This document shows positions 1 to 8,367 of a DNA stretch of 64,000 bases, piece by piece. Source of the DNA: Prescottella subtropica (GTDB taxonomy: Bacteria; Actinomycetota; Actinomycetes; Mycobacteriales; Mycobacteriaceae); assembly GCF_005434945.1 (NCBI RefSeq), contig NZ_SKCH01000010.1, positions 1 through 64,000 on the forward strand, given 5' to 3'. The number at the start of each line of letters is the position of its first letter. Position 1 is the stretch's first letter. Under the pieces are notes generated by a model. The model did not search any database. It was not told the origin of the DNA and saw nothing but the letters and a program-made list of their open reading frames with translations. A program made the position numbers and the translations under genes.

Positions 1-91
1 CCTGCCCACCGGCCAAGGCGCCGGCACCGCCGAGGACGCTCTCGACACCGCCTGCGGCCTCTACCTCGCAGACCCGACCGCGTGGGGCTGA
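1..91 (+). CDS. C-terminal fragment of an unidentified gene
   Basis: The frame whose codons begin at base 2 is open from the window edge to a TGA at 89-91 and encodes 29 residues ending DPTAWG. Codon use (G or C in third positions) matches the real genes of the window. The upstream part lies outside, so no family can be assigned. It converges with the minus-strand yajQ gene, whose stop is 28 bases further on. Confidence 0.5.
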   Translation, partial: LPTGQGAGTAEDALDTACGLYLADPTAWG

Positions 92-119
92 ACCCCCGAC
101 GAACTAACGCCGACGACCA

Positions 120-611
120 CTAGCGGTAGTTCACGAACTGCAGGGCGATCCCGAAGTCCTCGTTCTTGAGCAGCGAGATGACGGCCTGCAGGTCGTCCCG
201 CTTCTTGCTGCTCACCCGCAGTTCCTCGCCCTGGATCTGTGCCTTGACGCCCTTGGGGCCTTCGTCGCGGATCTTCTTCGAGATCTTCTTCGCGTTCTCG
301 CTGCTGATGCCCTGGACCAGGGTGCCGCTGAGCTTGTAGATCTTGCCGGACTGCGCGGGCTCGCCGGCGTCGAACGCCTTGAGCGAGATGTCCCGGCGGA
401 TCAACTTCTCCTTGAAGACGTCGAGCGCGGCCGTCAGACGCTCCTCGGTCTCGGCGGTCAGCGTGATGGACTCCTCGCCGGACCACTCGATGCTCGCACC
501 GGTGTTGCGGAAGTCGAACCGGGTGCCGAGCTCCTTCTCAGCCTGATGCAGAGCGTTGTCCACCTCTTGACGGTCGACTTTGCTCACCACGTCGAAGGAC
601 GAATCAGCCAC
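120..611 (-). CDS. yajQ: YajQ family nucleotide-binding protein (DUF520)
   Basis: The product is 163 residues, the usual YajQ length. These small cytosolic proteins have two ferredoxin-like domains, and some members bind cyclic di-GMP; the exact role in actinobacteria is unknown. The N-terminus [20 protein letters not shown] and the C-terminus QFVNYR are typical of the family. I place the start at the GTG at 609-611 (complement), because it gives the family length and has GGGAG six bases upstream. The same frame stays open to 686, but that extension has no ribosome binding site and is Arg-rich. The gene stands alone, facing away from the tRNA block. Confidence 0.93.
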   Translation of the reverse strand: MADSSFDVVSKVDRQEVDNALHQAEKELGTRFDFRNTGASIEWSGEESITLTAETEERLTAALDVFKEKLIRRDISLKAFDAGEPAQSGKIYKLSGTLVQGISSENAKKISKKIRDEGPKGVKAQIQGEELRVSSKKRDDLQAVISLLKNEDFGIALQFVNYR

Positions 612-705
612 TGCACACTCCCAATTCACTAGCGGACGGACCCGCCGCGGACAGCGGCGGTCGAGGTCGACGCTATCGGTTCGCAACCGCCCGTATCCAC
701 CCGGT

Positions 706-734
706 TTGCGTTTCGGGGGGTGCTTCGTTGTATT
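706..734 (+). promoter_or_regulatory. Probable promoter of tRNA-Tyr
   Basis: A TTGCGT -35 element (706-711) and a TGTATT -10 element (729-734) are separated by 17 bases. This would place the transcription start about 40 bases before the tRNA. The assignment rests on motif match and position only. Confidence 0.4.
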
Positions 735-778
735 CTTCGATACGCATCAGGGCGCTGCGGCGCCGTGAGTGCGAACCA

Positions 779-861
779 GGCAGATTGCCCGAGCGGCCAA
801 TGGGAGCGGACTGTAAATCCGTCGGCTTATGCCTACGTAGGTTCGAATCCTACATCTGCCA
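779..861 (+). tRNA. tRNA-Tyr (GTA)
   Basis: The acceptor stem GGCAGAT (779-785) pairs with ATCTGCC (854-860), followed by discriminator A. The anticodon loop CTGTAAA gives anticodon GTA. The extra arm is long, as expected for a bacterial type II tRNA-Tyr. The 83-nt gene has no encoded CCA and is followed at once by a strong terminator, so it is a single-gene unit. Confidence 0.97.
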
Positions 862-863
862 CA

Positions 864-903
864 CAGTTCAGCCCCGGTCCGGAAACGGACCGGGGCTGAA
901 CTG
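864..903 (+). terminator. Terminator after tRNA-Tyr
   Basis: A perfect 18-bp stem (864-881 with 886-903) closes on a GAAA tetraloop and begins three bases after the tRNA. Only a short C/T stretch follows, typical of actinobacterial terminators that lack a U-run. Confidence 0.85.
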
Positions 904-1076
904 CTTTCCGGGCCCGGTGGCCTTCGCCCCGACTTCGCGACTGCAGGAGGGCCCGCTACCTGACGTCCCGCGACCGGTGCCGGCGGCCCCGGTGCGATGT
1001 CGGTGGGGTTCCAACGCGGCCCGGACGTCGGCAGACCCCGGTCGATGCGCCGATATACCGGATCTGACCAGGCAAT

Positions 1077-1104
1077 TTGTATCTGGTGCGAAGGTCTGTG
1101 TAAT
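1077..1104 (+). promoter_or_regulatory. Probable promoter of the tRNA-Thr/tRNA-Met/rpmG unit
   Basis: TTGTAT (1077-1082) and TGTAAT (1099-1104) are spaced by 16 bases and lie about 40 bases before tRNA-Thr. The rest of the 904-1146 gap shows no gene. Confidence 0.45.
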
Positions 1105-1146
1105 CTTCTGGAGGCTTCGGCGAGCAGAGATGCCCAGCGAAGCCAC

Positions 1147-1219
1147 GCCCCCTTAGCTCAGTCGGCAGAGCGTTTCCATGGTAAGGAAAAGGTCGACGGT
1201 TCGATTCCGTCAGGGGGCT
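1147..1219 (+). tRNA. tRNA-Thr (GGT)
   Basis: Acceptor GCCCCCT (1147-1153) pairs with AGGGGGC (1212-1218), and the discriminator is T. The loop ATGGTAA carries anticodon GGT, reading ACC. T-arm GGTTCGATTCC is canonical. The gene is 73 nt long and lies 45 bases before tRNA-Met. Confidence 0.97.
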
Positions 1220-1264
1220 CGCTGGATTGTGGTGTCGCCTGTTCCACGCGACACTCGACACCGA

Positions 1265-1337
1265 GGCGGTGTAGCTCAGTTGGTAGAGCAAACGACTCAT
1301 AATCGTTGTGTCGCCGGTTCAAGTCCGGCCATCGCTA
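1265..1337 (+). tRNA. tRNA-Met (CAT), elongator type
   Basis: Acceptor GGCGGTG (1265-1271) pairs with CATCGCT (1330-1336) through a G-T pair at position 1-72. The anticodon stem-loop AACGA-CTCATAA-TCGTT gives CAT. The wobble-paired end and lack of the three G-C pairs of the initiator anticodon stem fit an elongator tRNA. rpmG follows 63 bases downstream, probably in the same transcript. Confidence 0.95.
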
Positions 1338-1400
1338 CACAAGACGAATGATCCACCCTGATCACTCTTTGATCAGATTCACGCGAAAGAAGGCATCCCC

Positions 1401-1568
1401 GTGGCCTCCTCGACTGACGTTCGGCCGAAGATCACCCTGGCCTGCGAGGTGTGCAAGCACCGCAACTACATCACCAAGAAGAACCGCCGCAACGATCCCG
1501 ATCGGCTCGAGCTGAAGAAGTTCTGCCCGAACTGCGGATCTCACCAGGCGCACCGCGAGTCCAAGTAA
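1401..1568 (+). CDS. rpmG: 50S ribosomal protein L33 (zinc-binding form)
   Basis: This 55-residue gene starts at GTG 1401 (AAAGAAGG lies seven bases upstream) and ends at TAA. The product begins [20 protein letters not shown] and ends SHQAHRESK, a typical L33 near the E-site of the large subunit. Two CxxC pairs (CEVC and CPNC) form a zinc ribbon, so this is the zinc-containing paralogue that zinc-starved actinobacteria replace with a cysteine-free form. In mycobacteria one rpmG copy also sits just before hadA, so the order is conserved. Confidence 0.95.
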   Translation: MASSTDVRPKITLACEVCKHRNYITKKNRRNDPDRLELKKFCPNCGSHQAHRESK

Positions 1569-1653
1569 GTTCTTCACGGAGTCGATGCGCGCGCGTTAGG
1601 TTCGCTGTCACACTGCCCTAACGGAAGCGTCAACAGGGCAGGGGTGTTTCGTT

Positions 1654-2202
1654 GTGACGGAAACAGTCGTGAGAGAGACCGACGCGGTGCTCGATCCCGC
1701 CGCTCATGCGGCCGCGATGGTCGGACATCACTACCGTGTGACCGACTTCTACGAGATCGGCCGGGAGAAGGTCCGCGAGTACGCTCGTGCGGTCCTGGAC
1801 AATCACCCCGCCCATCACGACGAGGACGCGGCGAAGAGTCTCGGCTACGACGGTCTGATCGCACCGCTGACCTTCGTTTCCATCGTGGGGATGCTCGCGC
1901 AGCGCAAGCTGTTCGAGGAGATCGTCACCGGTTACGACCTCAGCCAGATCATGCAGACCGACCAGCGGTTGGTGTTCCATCGACCCCTGCAGGCCGGCGA
2001 CCGACTGATCTGCGACGTCTACCTGGAGTCGTTCCGTCAGGTGGCGGGCAGTGACATCATCGTCACCAAGAACGTCATCTCCGATGTGAACGGTGAACTG
2101 GTGCAGACCACTTGGACGACGCTGGTTGCGCGTTCCGGGGGTGAAGTGGACGAGAACATCGCCCACGCGGTCAAGGATGTGATGATGCATGCCGCTCCGT
2201 AG
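1654..2202 (+). CDS. hadA: (3R)-hydroxyacyl-ACP dehydratase subunit HadA
   Basis: The 182-residue product has a MaoC-like N-terminal hot-dog fold (VGHHYRVTDFYEIGREKVREYA). HadA is the structural and substrate-binding partner of HadB in the type II fatty acid synthase that elongates mycolic acid chains. The start is GTG 1654. The gene overlaps hadB by 14 bases, so the two subunits are translationally coupled. It lies between rpmG and tRNA-Trp/secE, as in mycobacteria. HadA lacks the Asp/His catalytic pair, which is supplied by HadB. Confidence 0.93.
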   Translation: MTETVVRETDAVLDPAAHAAAMVGHHYRVTDFYEIGREKVREYARAVLDNHPAHHDEDAAKSLGYDGLIAPLTFVSIVGMLAQRKLFEEIVTGYDLSQIMQTDQRLVFHRPLQAGDRLICDVYLESFRQVAGSDIIVTKNVISDVNGELVQTTWTTLVARSGGEVDENIAHAVKDVMMHAAP

Positions 2203-2614
2203 GTTCGAGGACGTCGCTGTCGGCGATGAACTGCCTGAGCGTGTCGTCACTCTGACCCGTGGCAATCTCGTCAACTATGCCGGCGTGTCGGGCGATCCCA
2301 ACCCGATCCACTGGAGCGACCATGTGGCCCGACTGGCCGGCTTGCCGGACGTCGTCGCACACGGGATGCTCACGATGGGTCTGGGCGGCGGGTTCGTCTC
2401 GTCCTGGCTCGGCGATCCGGGTGCCGTGACCGAATACAACGTTCGGTTCACCAGTCCGGTGTACGTGGCGGCCGACAAGGCTGCCGAAGTGGAGTTCACC
2501 GGCAAGATCAAGTCGGTGGACGCCGAAAGCAAGACCGCAGTAGTCGCGATCGTGGCGCGGTCCGAGGGTCGGAAGATCTTCGGACGGGCCACCGCAACGG
2601 TCCGTTTGGCCTGA
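2189..2614 (+). CDS. hadB: (3R)-hydroxyacyl-ACP dehydratase subunit HadB
   Basis: This is the catalytic subunit of the FAS-II dehydratase. The 141-residue hot-dog protein carries the hydratase motif SGDPNPIHWSD, with Asp36 and His41 at the positions known as catalytic in M. tuberculosis HadB. It acts in the cytoplasm on long 3-hydroxyacyl-ACP. In mycobacteria a third gene, hadC, follows directly. Here the next gene is tRNA-Trp, so only an A/B pair exists at this locus. Confidence 0.94.
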   Translation: MPLRRFEDVAVGDELPERVVTLTRGNLVNYAGVSGDPNPIHWSDHVARLAGLPDVVAHGMLTMGLGGGFVSSWLGDPGAVTEYNVRFTSPVYVAADKAAEVEFTGKIKSVDAESKTAVVAIVARSEGRKIFGRATATVRLA

Positions 2615-2632
2615 TGGCCTTGCGGATTGGGT

Positions 2633-2661
2633 TTGATCCGGGCATTGAAGTACACTAGAGT
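2633..2661 (+). promoter_or_regulatory. Probable promoter of tRNA-Trp/secE/nusG
   Basis: TTGATC (2633-2638), a 17-base spacer and TAGAGT (2656-2661) lie 19 bases after the hadB stop and about 95 bases before tRNA-Trp. The same TAGAGT hexamer appears in the proposed mce promoter. Confidence 0.5.
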
Positions 2662-2756
2662 TTCTGTGGTTACTCAGGAGCTGCGCGCTGCCCTGTGAGG
2701 GTGGCGCGCATGTCATGTGAACACAGACAGGTCGATCGACTCGATCGGTCGGCCAA

Positions 2757-2829
<73 letters not shown>

Positions 2830-2863
2830 CATCCGGATCGGCCAGCGACTGAGAGGAACGACG

Positions 2864-3325
2864 GTGAGCGAGGAGCGCGGTAAGCCCGACGACAGCGTTG
2901 CCGGGTCTTCGGACTCCACACCTGTCGACGATTCGGTCGTTTCCGATCAGGACGCCCAGGTTCCTGCTGAAGAGAGCCCCACGAGCGTGGCCCCAGCAGG
3001 CAAGCCCAGCGGCAAGCGCGGTGCACGTCGCACCGGAACCACCGAGCTGGCGTCTCCGGCGGTCGCAGCGTCGTCCGTGAAGACGACGAAGTCCGGCGGC
3101 AAGGCTGCCGCCAAGGCGGGCAAGGCCGGCACCGAGAACATCTTCATGCGGCTGCGCCGCTTCCTGCGGGAAGTGATCGCCGAGCTCCGTAAGGTCATCT
3201 GGCCCAATCGTAAGCAGATGATCACCTACACCAGCGTGGTGCTCGTGTTCGTGGCCTTCATGGTGACGTTCGTCAGCGTCCTCGATCTCGGCTTCGCCCA
3301 GGGCGTCACCTGGTTGTTCGGCTAA
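2864..3325 (+). CDS. secE: Preprotein translocase subunit SecE
   Basis: SecE clamps SecY in the membrane as part of the SecYEG channel. The 153-residue product has a long, low-complexity Ser/Pro/Lys/Ala N-terminal extension (about residues 1-90). It is followed by the conserved amphipathic helix ([20 protein letters not shown]) and one C-terminal transmembrane helix. The start is GTG 2864 with GAGAGG seven bases upstream. Upstream codons in the same frame run through tRNA-Trp and are not coding. nusG follows after 60 bases. Confidence 0.95.
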   Translation: MSEERGKPDDSVAGSSDSTPVDDSVVSDQDAQVPAEESPTSVAPAGKPSGKRGARRTGTTELASPAVAASSVKTTKSGGKAAAKAGKAGTENIFMRLRRFLREVIAELRKVIWPNRKQMITYTSVVLVFVAFMVTFVSVLDLGFAQGVTWLFG

Positions 3326-3361
3326 TCCGGGGACGCCCGTCGGCGTTCCCGAACGATGTGA

Positions 3362-4192
<831 letters not shown>

Positions 4193-4290
4193 TTCGTCCC
4201 ACGGCGTCCGTCACGGGCGCCCGGCCGGGACACACACACACTTGCACGCAGTACGGCAAGAAACACACCCCGTAAGAACAAGGAACGAAG

Positions 4291-4725
4291 ATGCCCCCCA
4301 AGAAGAAGAAGCTCGCAGGGCTCATCAAGCTTCAGATCCAGGCTGGTCAGGCCAACCCTGCCCCGCCCGTGGGTCCGGCGCTCGGTCAGCACGGCGTCAA
4401 CATCATGGAGTTCTGCAAGGCTTACAACGCGGCGACTGAGTCTCAGCGCGGCAACGTGATCCCGGTCGAGATCTCCGTCTACGAAGACCGGACCTTCGAC
4501 TTCAAGCTGAAGACCCCGCCGGCCGCCAAGCTGCTGCTCAAGGCTGCTGGTGTCCAGAAGGGCTCCGGCGAGCCGCACAAGACCAAGGTTGCGACCGTGA
4601 CCATGGATCAGGTGCGCGAGATCGCGAAGACCAAGCAGGAAGACCTCAACGCGAACGACATCGACGCGGCCGCGAAGATCATCGCCGGCACCGCGCGTTC
4701 GATGGGTATCACCGTCGAGGGCTGA
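4291..4725 (+). CDS. rplK: 50S ribosomal protein L11
   Basis: L11 binds the GTPase-associated centre of 23S rRNA and is the thiostrepton target region. The 144-residue product shows the N-terminal domain motif [23 protein letters not shown] and C-terminal RNA-binding residues ending [12 protein letters not shown], with the usual length. AAGGAACGAAG precedes the ATG. It is paired with rplA, as in nearly all bacteria. Confidence 0.98.
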
Positions 4726-4764
4726 GCTCAGCGAAGCCCGCATGTAAGCAGTGGGTGATTCCTA

Positions 4765-4793
4765 GTGGGAGGGCCTGCCAGGCCCGTAACCAC
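4765..4793 (+). promoter_or_regulatory. Candidate L1-binding stem in the rplK-rplA gap
   Basis: The RNA would fold as GUGG (4765-4768) with CCAC (4790-4793) and GGGCCU (4771-4776) with AGGCCC (4780-4785), leaving an asymmetric GA/GUAA internal loop. L1 is known to repress its own mRNA by binding an rRNA-like helix with an internal loop. The position in the 125-base gap before rplA fits, but the identification is inference. Confidence 0.4.
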
Positions 4794-4850
4794 AACTGAA
4801 CCATTCACCCGGGACGATCGTTCCAGGGTGAGAATGTAAGGACAGAAGAA

Positions 4851-5564
4851 ATGGCAAAGCGCAGCAAGGCGTACCTCGCCGCCGCTGAGAAGATCGATGC
4901 GGACAGCCTCTACAGCCCCCTGCAGGCTGCGAAGCTGGCCAAGGAGACGTCGTCGAGCAAGATGGATTCGACCGTCGAGGTTGCCGTCCGGCTGGGCGTC
5001 GACCCCCGCAAGGCGGACCAGATGGTCCGCGGCACGGTCAACCTGCCGCACGGCACGGGTAAGACCGCGCGCGTCGTCGTGTTCGCCGTCGGCGAGAAGG
5101 CCGCCGAGGCCGAGGCCGCCGGTGCCGACGTCGTGGGTGCCGAGGACCTGATCGAGCGCATCCAGGGCGGTTGGACCGACTTCGACGCCGCGATCGCCAC
5201 CCCGGACCAGATGGCCAAGGTCGGCCGCATCGCGCGTGTCCTCGGACCGCGTGGCCTGATGCCGAACCCGAAGACCGGCACGGTCACCCCGGATGTCGCG
5301 AAGGCTGTTGCGGACATCAAGGGCGGCAAGATCAACTTTCGCGTCGACAAGCAGGCCAACCTGCACTTCGTGATCGGTAAGGCGTCGTTCGACGAGGCCA
5401 AGCTGGTCGAGAACTACGGCGCCGCGCTCGACGAGATCCTGCGTGCGAAGCCGTCGTCGGCCAAGGGCCGCTACGTCAAGAAGGTCACGGTTTCGACCAC
5501 CTCCGGACCGGGCATCCCGGTGGATCCGAACCGTACCCGCAACCTCCTCGAGGACGGCGAGTAA
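4851..5564 (+). CDS. rplA: 50S ribosomal protein L1
   Basis: L1 forms the mobile stalk that helps release E-site tRNA and is also a translational repressor. The 237-residue product has the conserved segments [38 protein letters not shown] and the C-terminal [12 protein letters not shown], at the usual length. ATG 4851 follows GGACAGAAGAA. A perfect hairpin terminator follows, separating it from rplJL. Confidence 0.98.
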   Translation: MAKRSKAYLAAAEKIDADSLYSPLQAAKLAKETSSSKMDSTVEVAVRLGVDPRKADQMVRGTVNLPHGTGKTARVVVFAVGEKAAEAEAAGADVVGAEDLIERIQGGWTDFDAAIATPDQMAKVGRIARVLGPRGLMPNPKTGTVTPDVAKAVADIKGGKINFRVDKQANLHFVIGKASFDEAKLVENYGAALDEILRAKPSSAKGRYVKKVTVSTTSGPGIPVDPNRTRNLLEDGE

Positions 5565-5592
5565 ATCGCGTCACCACGCGATCTGATCGACT

Positions 5593-5630
5593 CCGAAGGC
5601 CGGCACAGAGTGTTCTGTGCCGGCCTTCGG
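5593..5630 (+). terminator. Terminator after rplA
   Basis: A perfect 16-bp stem (5593-5608 with 5615-5630) closes on a six-base loop 28 bases after the rplA stop. No U-run follows. Confidence 0.85.
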
Positions 5631-5696
5631 CGTATCCGGGTGGCGGTCGGCGGACGTGACGGTCGCCACGATCCGACGTCCCGGGCCGGATCGGTT

Positions 5697-5725
5697 TTGC
5701 TTCACGGCATCGGGTCCGTTACGCT
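5697..5725 (+). promoter_or_regulatory. Probable rplJL promoter
   Basis: TTGCTT (5697-5702) and TACGCT (5720-5725) are separated by 17 bases. Transcription from here would give a leader of about 260 nt before rplJ. The 427-base gap between rplA and rplJ therefore holds a terminator, this promoter and a structured leader, and no gene. Confidence 0.45.
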
Positions 5726-5909
5726 GCTCGATGGAGTTCGGTGCTAGATGCGAATTCCGCCCCGAAAATGTTCTACCCAAGACCGTTGGTCACCGATCCA
5801 GTCTGGAATCGGTTGAAGGTCCGGGATTGCCCGGCGGCCCACGCAGGAGGACGAGGTGGGGGATGCTTGTCTGCGTCCGATTTCGATCGGCCGGTCGGTT
5901 TCCTCGTGT

Positions 5910-5940
5910 ACGCCCCGTGTGCCCTGCACCGGGGCGTTTT
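5910..5940 (+). promoter_or_regulatory. Attenuator-like hairpin in the rplJ leader
   Basis: ACGCCCCG (5910-5917) pairs with CGGGGCGT (5930-5937), and an inner GTG/CAC extends the stem. TTT follows, so this looks like a true intrinsic terminator lying about 50 bases ahead of rplJ inside its own leader. L10-L12 complexes are known to control rplJL leaders in other bacteria. Here an attenuation mechanism is inferred from structure alone. Confidence 0.6.
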
Positions 5941-5991
5941 GCATGTCACGGCCCGAAGTGGAACAACGACTGTCACGAGAGGAGGCGAAGT

Positions 5992-6549
5992 ATGGCAAAG
6001 CCTGAGAAGGTTTCCGCGGTTGCGGAGATCACCGAACAGTTCAAGGAGTCGTCTGCCGCAGTCATCACGGAATACCGTGGTCTGTCGGTCACGAGTCTGA
6101 CGCAACTGCGACGCGCTCTCGGAGAGGGTGCCACCTACTCCGTCGCCAAGAACACCCTGGTCAAGCGCGCCGCTGCTGAAGCGGGCGTCGAGGGCCTTGA
6201 CGACCTGTTCGTCGGACCGACCGCCATTGCATTCATCAAGGGCGAGCCGGTCGACGCTGCGAAGGCCATGAAGGCTTTCGCGAAGGACAACAAGGCGCTT
6301 GTCATCAAGGGCGGCTACATGGACGGCGCTGCGCTGTCCGTGGATCAGGTCAACAAGATCGCGGACCTCGAGTCCCGCGAGGTTCTGTTGGCCAAGCTTG
6401 CCGGCGCGATGAAGGGCAACTTGGCAAAGGCCGCCGGCCTGTTCAACGCTCCCGCTTCGCAGGTGGCCCGTCTGGCCGCCGCGCTGCAGGAGAAGAAGGC
6501 TGCGGAAGGTGGGGCCGCCGAGGCTCCCGCCGACGCCGCTGCCGAATAG
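5992..6549 (+). CDS. rplJ: 50S ribosomal protein L10
   Basis: L10 anchors the L12 stalk dimers on the ribosome. The 185-residue product starts at ATG 5992 behind GAGAGGAGG. It shows the family N-terminus [20 protein letters not shown], the RNA-binding [13 protein letters not shown], and a C-terminal helix for L12 binding ([15 protein letters not shown]) followed by an Ala/Glu tail. The frame is open further upstream, but that part is the untranslated leader. rplL follows after 83 bases. Confidence 0.97.
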   Translation: MAKPEKVSAVAEITEQFKESSAAVITEYRGLSVTSLTQLRRALGEGATYSVAKNTLVKRAAAEAGVEGLDDLFVGPTAIAFIKGEPVDAAKAMKAFAKDNKALVIKGGYMDGAALSVDQVNKIADLESREVLLAKLAGAMKGNLAKAAGLFNAPASQVARLAAALQEKKAAEGGAAEAPADAAAE

Positions 6550-6632
6550 CTGATCCGCACCTGCGCATCACAACCATCACCACCTGTCCGGTCGCGGATC
6601 GGCGACAGGGACTTTAGAGAAGGGACGCCATC

Positions 6633-7016
6633 ATGGCGAAGCTCACCACCGAAGAGTTGCTGGACCAGTTCAAGGAGCTGACCCTGCTCGAGCTCTCGGA
6701 GTTCGTGAAGGCTTTCGAGGAGACCTTCGAGGTCACCGCTGCTGCTCCGGTCGCCGTCGCCGTTGCCGGCGCTCCGGCTGCCGCTGAGGCTGCCGAGGAG
6801 CAGGACGAGTTCGACGTCATCATCGAGTCGGCCGGCGACAAGAAGATCCAGGTCATCAAGGTCGTCCGTGAGGTCGTCGCGGGCCTGGGCCTGAAGGAAG
6901 CCAAGGACCTCGTCGAGGGCGCTCCGAAGGCGATCCTGGAGAAGGTTGCCAAGGAGGCCGCCGAGGCCGCCAAGGAGAAGCTCGAGGCTGCCGGCGCGAA
7001 GATCACCCTCAAGTAA
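6633..7016 (+). CDS. rplL: 50S ribosomal protein L7/L12
   Basis: L12 forms the stalk that recruits translation GTPases. The 127-residue product has the dimerisation N-terminus ([20 protein letters not shown]), an Ala-rich hinge (residues about 36-58) and the conserved C-terminal domain ([20 protein letters not shown] and [16 protein letters not shown]). A strong terminator follows, which sets it apart from the mce operon. Confidence 0.98.
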   Translation: MAKLTTEELLDQFKELTLLELSEFVKAFEETFEVTAAAPVAVAVAGAPAAAEAAEEQDEFDVIIESAGDKKIQVIKVVREVVAGLGLKEAKDLVEGAPKAILEKVAKEAAEAAKEKLEAAGAKITLK

Positions 7017-7052
7017 GAGGTTGCTGCGCGCTGCTTCCTGACGAAGCATCGA

Positions 7053-7088
7053 GAAGAGGGCCGTCCCCGTTCGGGGGCGGCCCTCTTC
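7053..7088 (+). terminator. Terminator after rplL
   Basis: A 16-bp stem (7053-7068 with 7073-7088, one T-G pair) with a four-base loop lies 36 bases after rplL. It marks the end of the ribosomal block. Confidence 0.85.
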
Positions 7089-7198
7089 GGCTTCCGAGAC
7101 TGTTCGAGGGCGTCCGTGGGGTGACGGGACCGTTGTGTGCGGGTCGCGAGGCGTGATAGGCAAGTCGGAGTGATCACGATCGTCGTATTGCCATTTTT

Positions 7199-7252
7199 CC
7201 TTACTCGCAAGTAAGGTTTGAAGTTACGCGTAACACTTCAATGCGATAGAGT
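7199..7252 (+). promoter_or_regulatory. Promoter and double operator region of the mce operon
   Basis: CCTTACT (7199-7205) and AGTAAGG (7210-7216) form a perfect 7-bp inverted repeat around CGCA. A second, perfect 12-bp palindrome GTTACGCGTAAC lies at 7223-7234 and covers the -35 (TTACGC, 7224-7229) of a candidate promoter whose -10 is TAGAGT (7247-7252), spaced by 17. Such palindromes are typical of TetR-family operators. The regulator is not identified. Confidence 0.55.
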
Positions 7253-7310
7253 GACCCAACCCACAGCGGACTCGACGTTGGGGGAGATGTGCCCGACGCA
7301 GGAGGTAAAG

Positions 7311-8357
7311 GTGGGAGTCGAGGTAGCAGTCGAGGGACTTACGAAGTCTTTCGGCTCTCAGAAGATCTGGCAGGACGTGACGCTCACGCTGCCGTCCGGC
7401 GAGGTCAGCGCCCTGCTCGGTCCGTCCGGTACCGGTAAGTCGGTGTTCCTGAAGTCCCTGATCGGTCTGCTCCGGCCCGAAGAGGGTTCGATCGTCATCG
7501 ACGGCACCGACATCCTGCAGTGCTCCTCCAAAGAGTTGTACGAGATCCGCAAGCTGTTCGGTGTCCTGTTCCAGGACGGCGCGCTGTTCGGCTCGATGAA
7601 CCTCTACGACAACGTGGCGTTCCCGCTGCGCGAGCACACCAAGAAGCCCGAGTCCGAGATCCGCAGGATCGTGATGGAGAAGCTCGAGCTCAACGGTCTC
7701 GTCGGAGCGGAGAACAAGCTCCCCGGCGAGATCTCCGGCGGTATGCGCAAGCGTGCCGGCCTCGCGCGGGCACTCGTGCTGGACCCGCAGATCATCCTCG
7801 TCGACGAGCCGGACTCGGGCCTGGATCCGGTCCGCACCACGTATCTCAGCCAGTTGCTGATCGACATCAACGCGCAGATCGACGCCACGATCCTGATCGT
7901 GACGCACAACATCAACCTCGCCCGGACGGTGCCGGACAACCTGGGCATGCTGTTCCGTAAGCAGCTCGTCATGTTCGGTCCCCGCGAGGTGCTGCTCACC
8001 AGCGACGAGCCCGTCGTCCACCAGTTCCTCAACGGCAGCAAGATCGGGCCGATCGGCATGTCGGAGGAGAAGGACGACGCGCAGATGGCGCACGAGCAGG
8101 CGCTCGTCGACGCCGGCCACCACCACGGCGGCACCGACGACGTCTACGGTGTCGTCCCGCAGATGCTGGCAACCCCGGGCCTGCCGGAGCGGCAGGCCGT
8201 CGGCCGTCGTCAGGCGCGCGTCCGGGAGATCCTGCACACGCTGCCGTACGACGCGCAGAAGGCCATCCTCGAGAGTCTCGACGGGGATCAGGCGACGCAG
8301 GTCATTCCCACGTACGACGACGGGGGATTCGGGCAGTCCACCATCGAGCGCGGTTAG
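7311..8357 (+). CDS. mceG: Mce system ATPase MceG (Mkl/MlaF type)
   Basis: MceG powers Mce lipid importers by driving the YrbE permeases at the cytoplasmic membrane. The 348-residue product has Walker A GPSGTGKS (37-44), the signature ISGGMRKRAGLARAL, Walker B IILVDEPDSGLDP and the H-loop THN. It also has the C-terminal extension seen in actinobacterial MceG, absent from Gram-negative MlaF. The start is GTG 7311 with AGGAGG five bases upstream, although the frame is open from 7218. It heads the whole mce operon here, while in mycobacteria the ATPase gene is usually unlinked to mce loci. Confidence 0.92.
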   Translation: MGVEVAVEGLTKSFGSQKIWQDVTLTLPSGEVSALLGPSGTGKSVFLKSLIGLLRPEEGSIVIDGTDILQCSSKELYEIRKLFGVLFQDGALFGSMNLYDNVAFPLREHTKKPESEIRRIVMEKLELNGLVGAENKLPGEISGGMRKRAGLARALVLDPQIILVDEPDSGLDPVRTTYLSQLLIDINAQIDATILIVTHNINLARTVPDNLGMLFRKQLVMFGPREVLLTSDEPVVHQFLNGSKIGPIGMSEEKDDAQMAHEQALVDAGHHHGGTDDVYGVVPQMLATPGLPERQAVGRRQARVREILHTLPYDAQKAILESLDGDQATQVIPTYDDGGFGQSTIERG

Positions 8358-8367
8358 GGGACCGCGC

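Noticed and set aside
728-1156. 142-codon open frame across tRNA-Tyr and its terminator
   Set aside because: It reads through a tRNA and a perfect hairpin, so it is not a gene.
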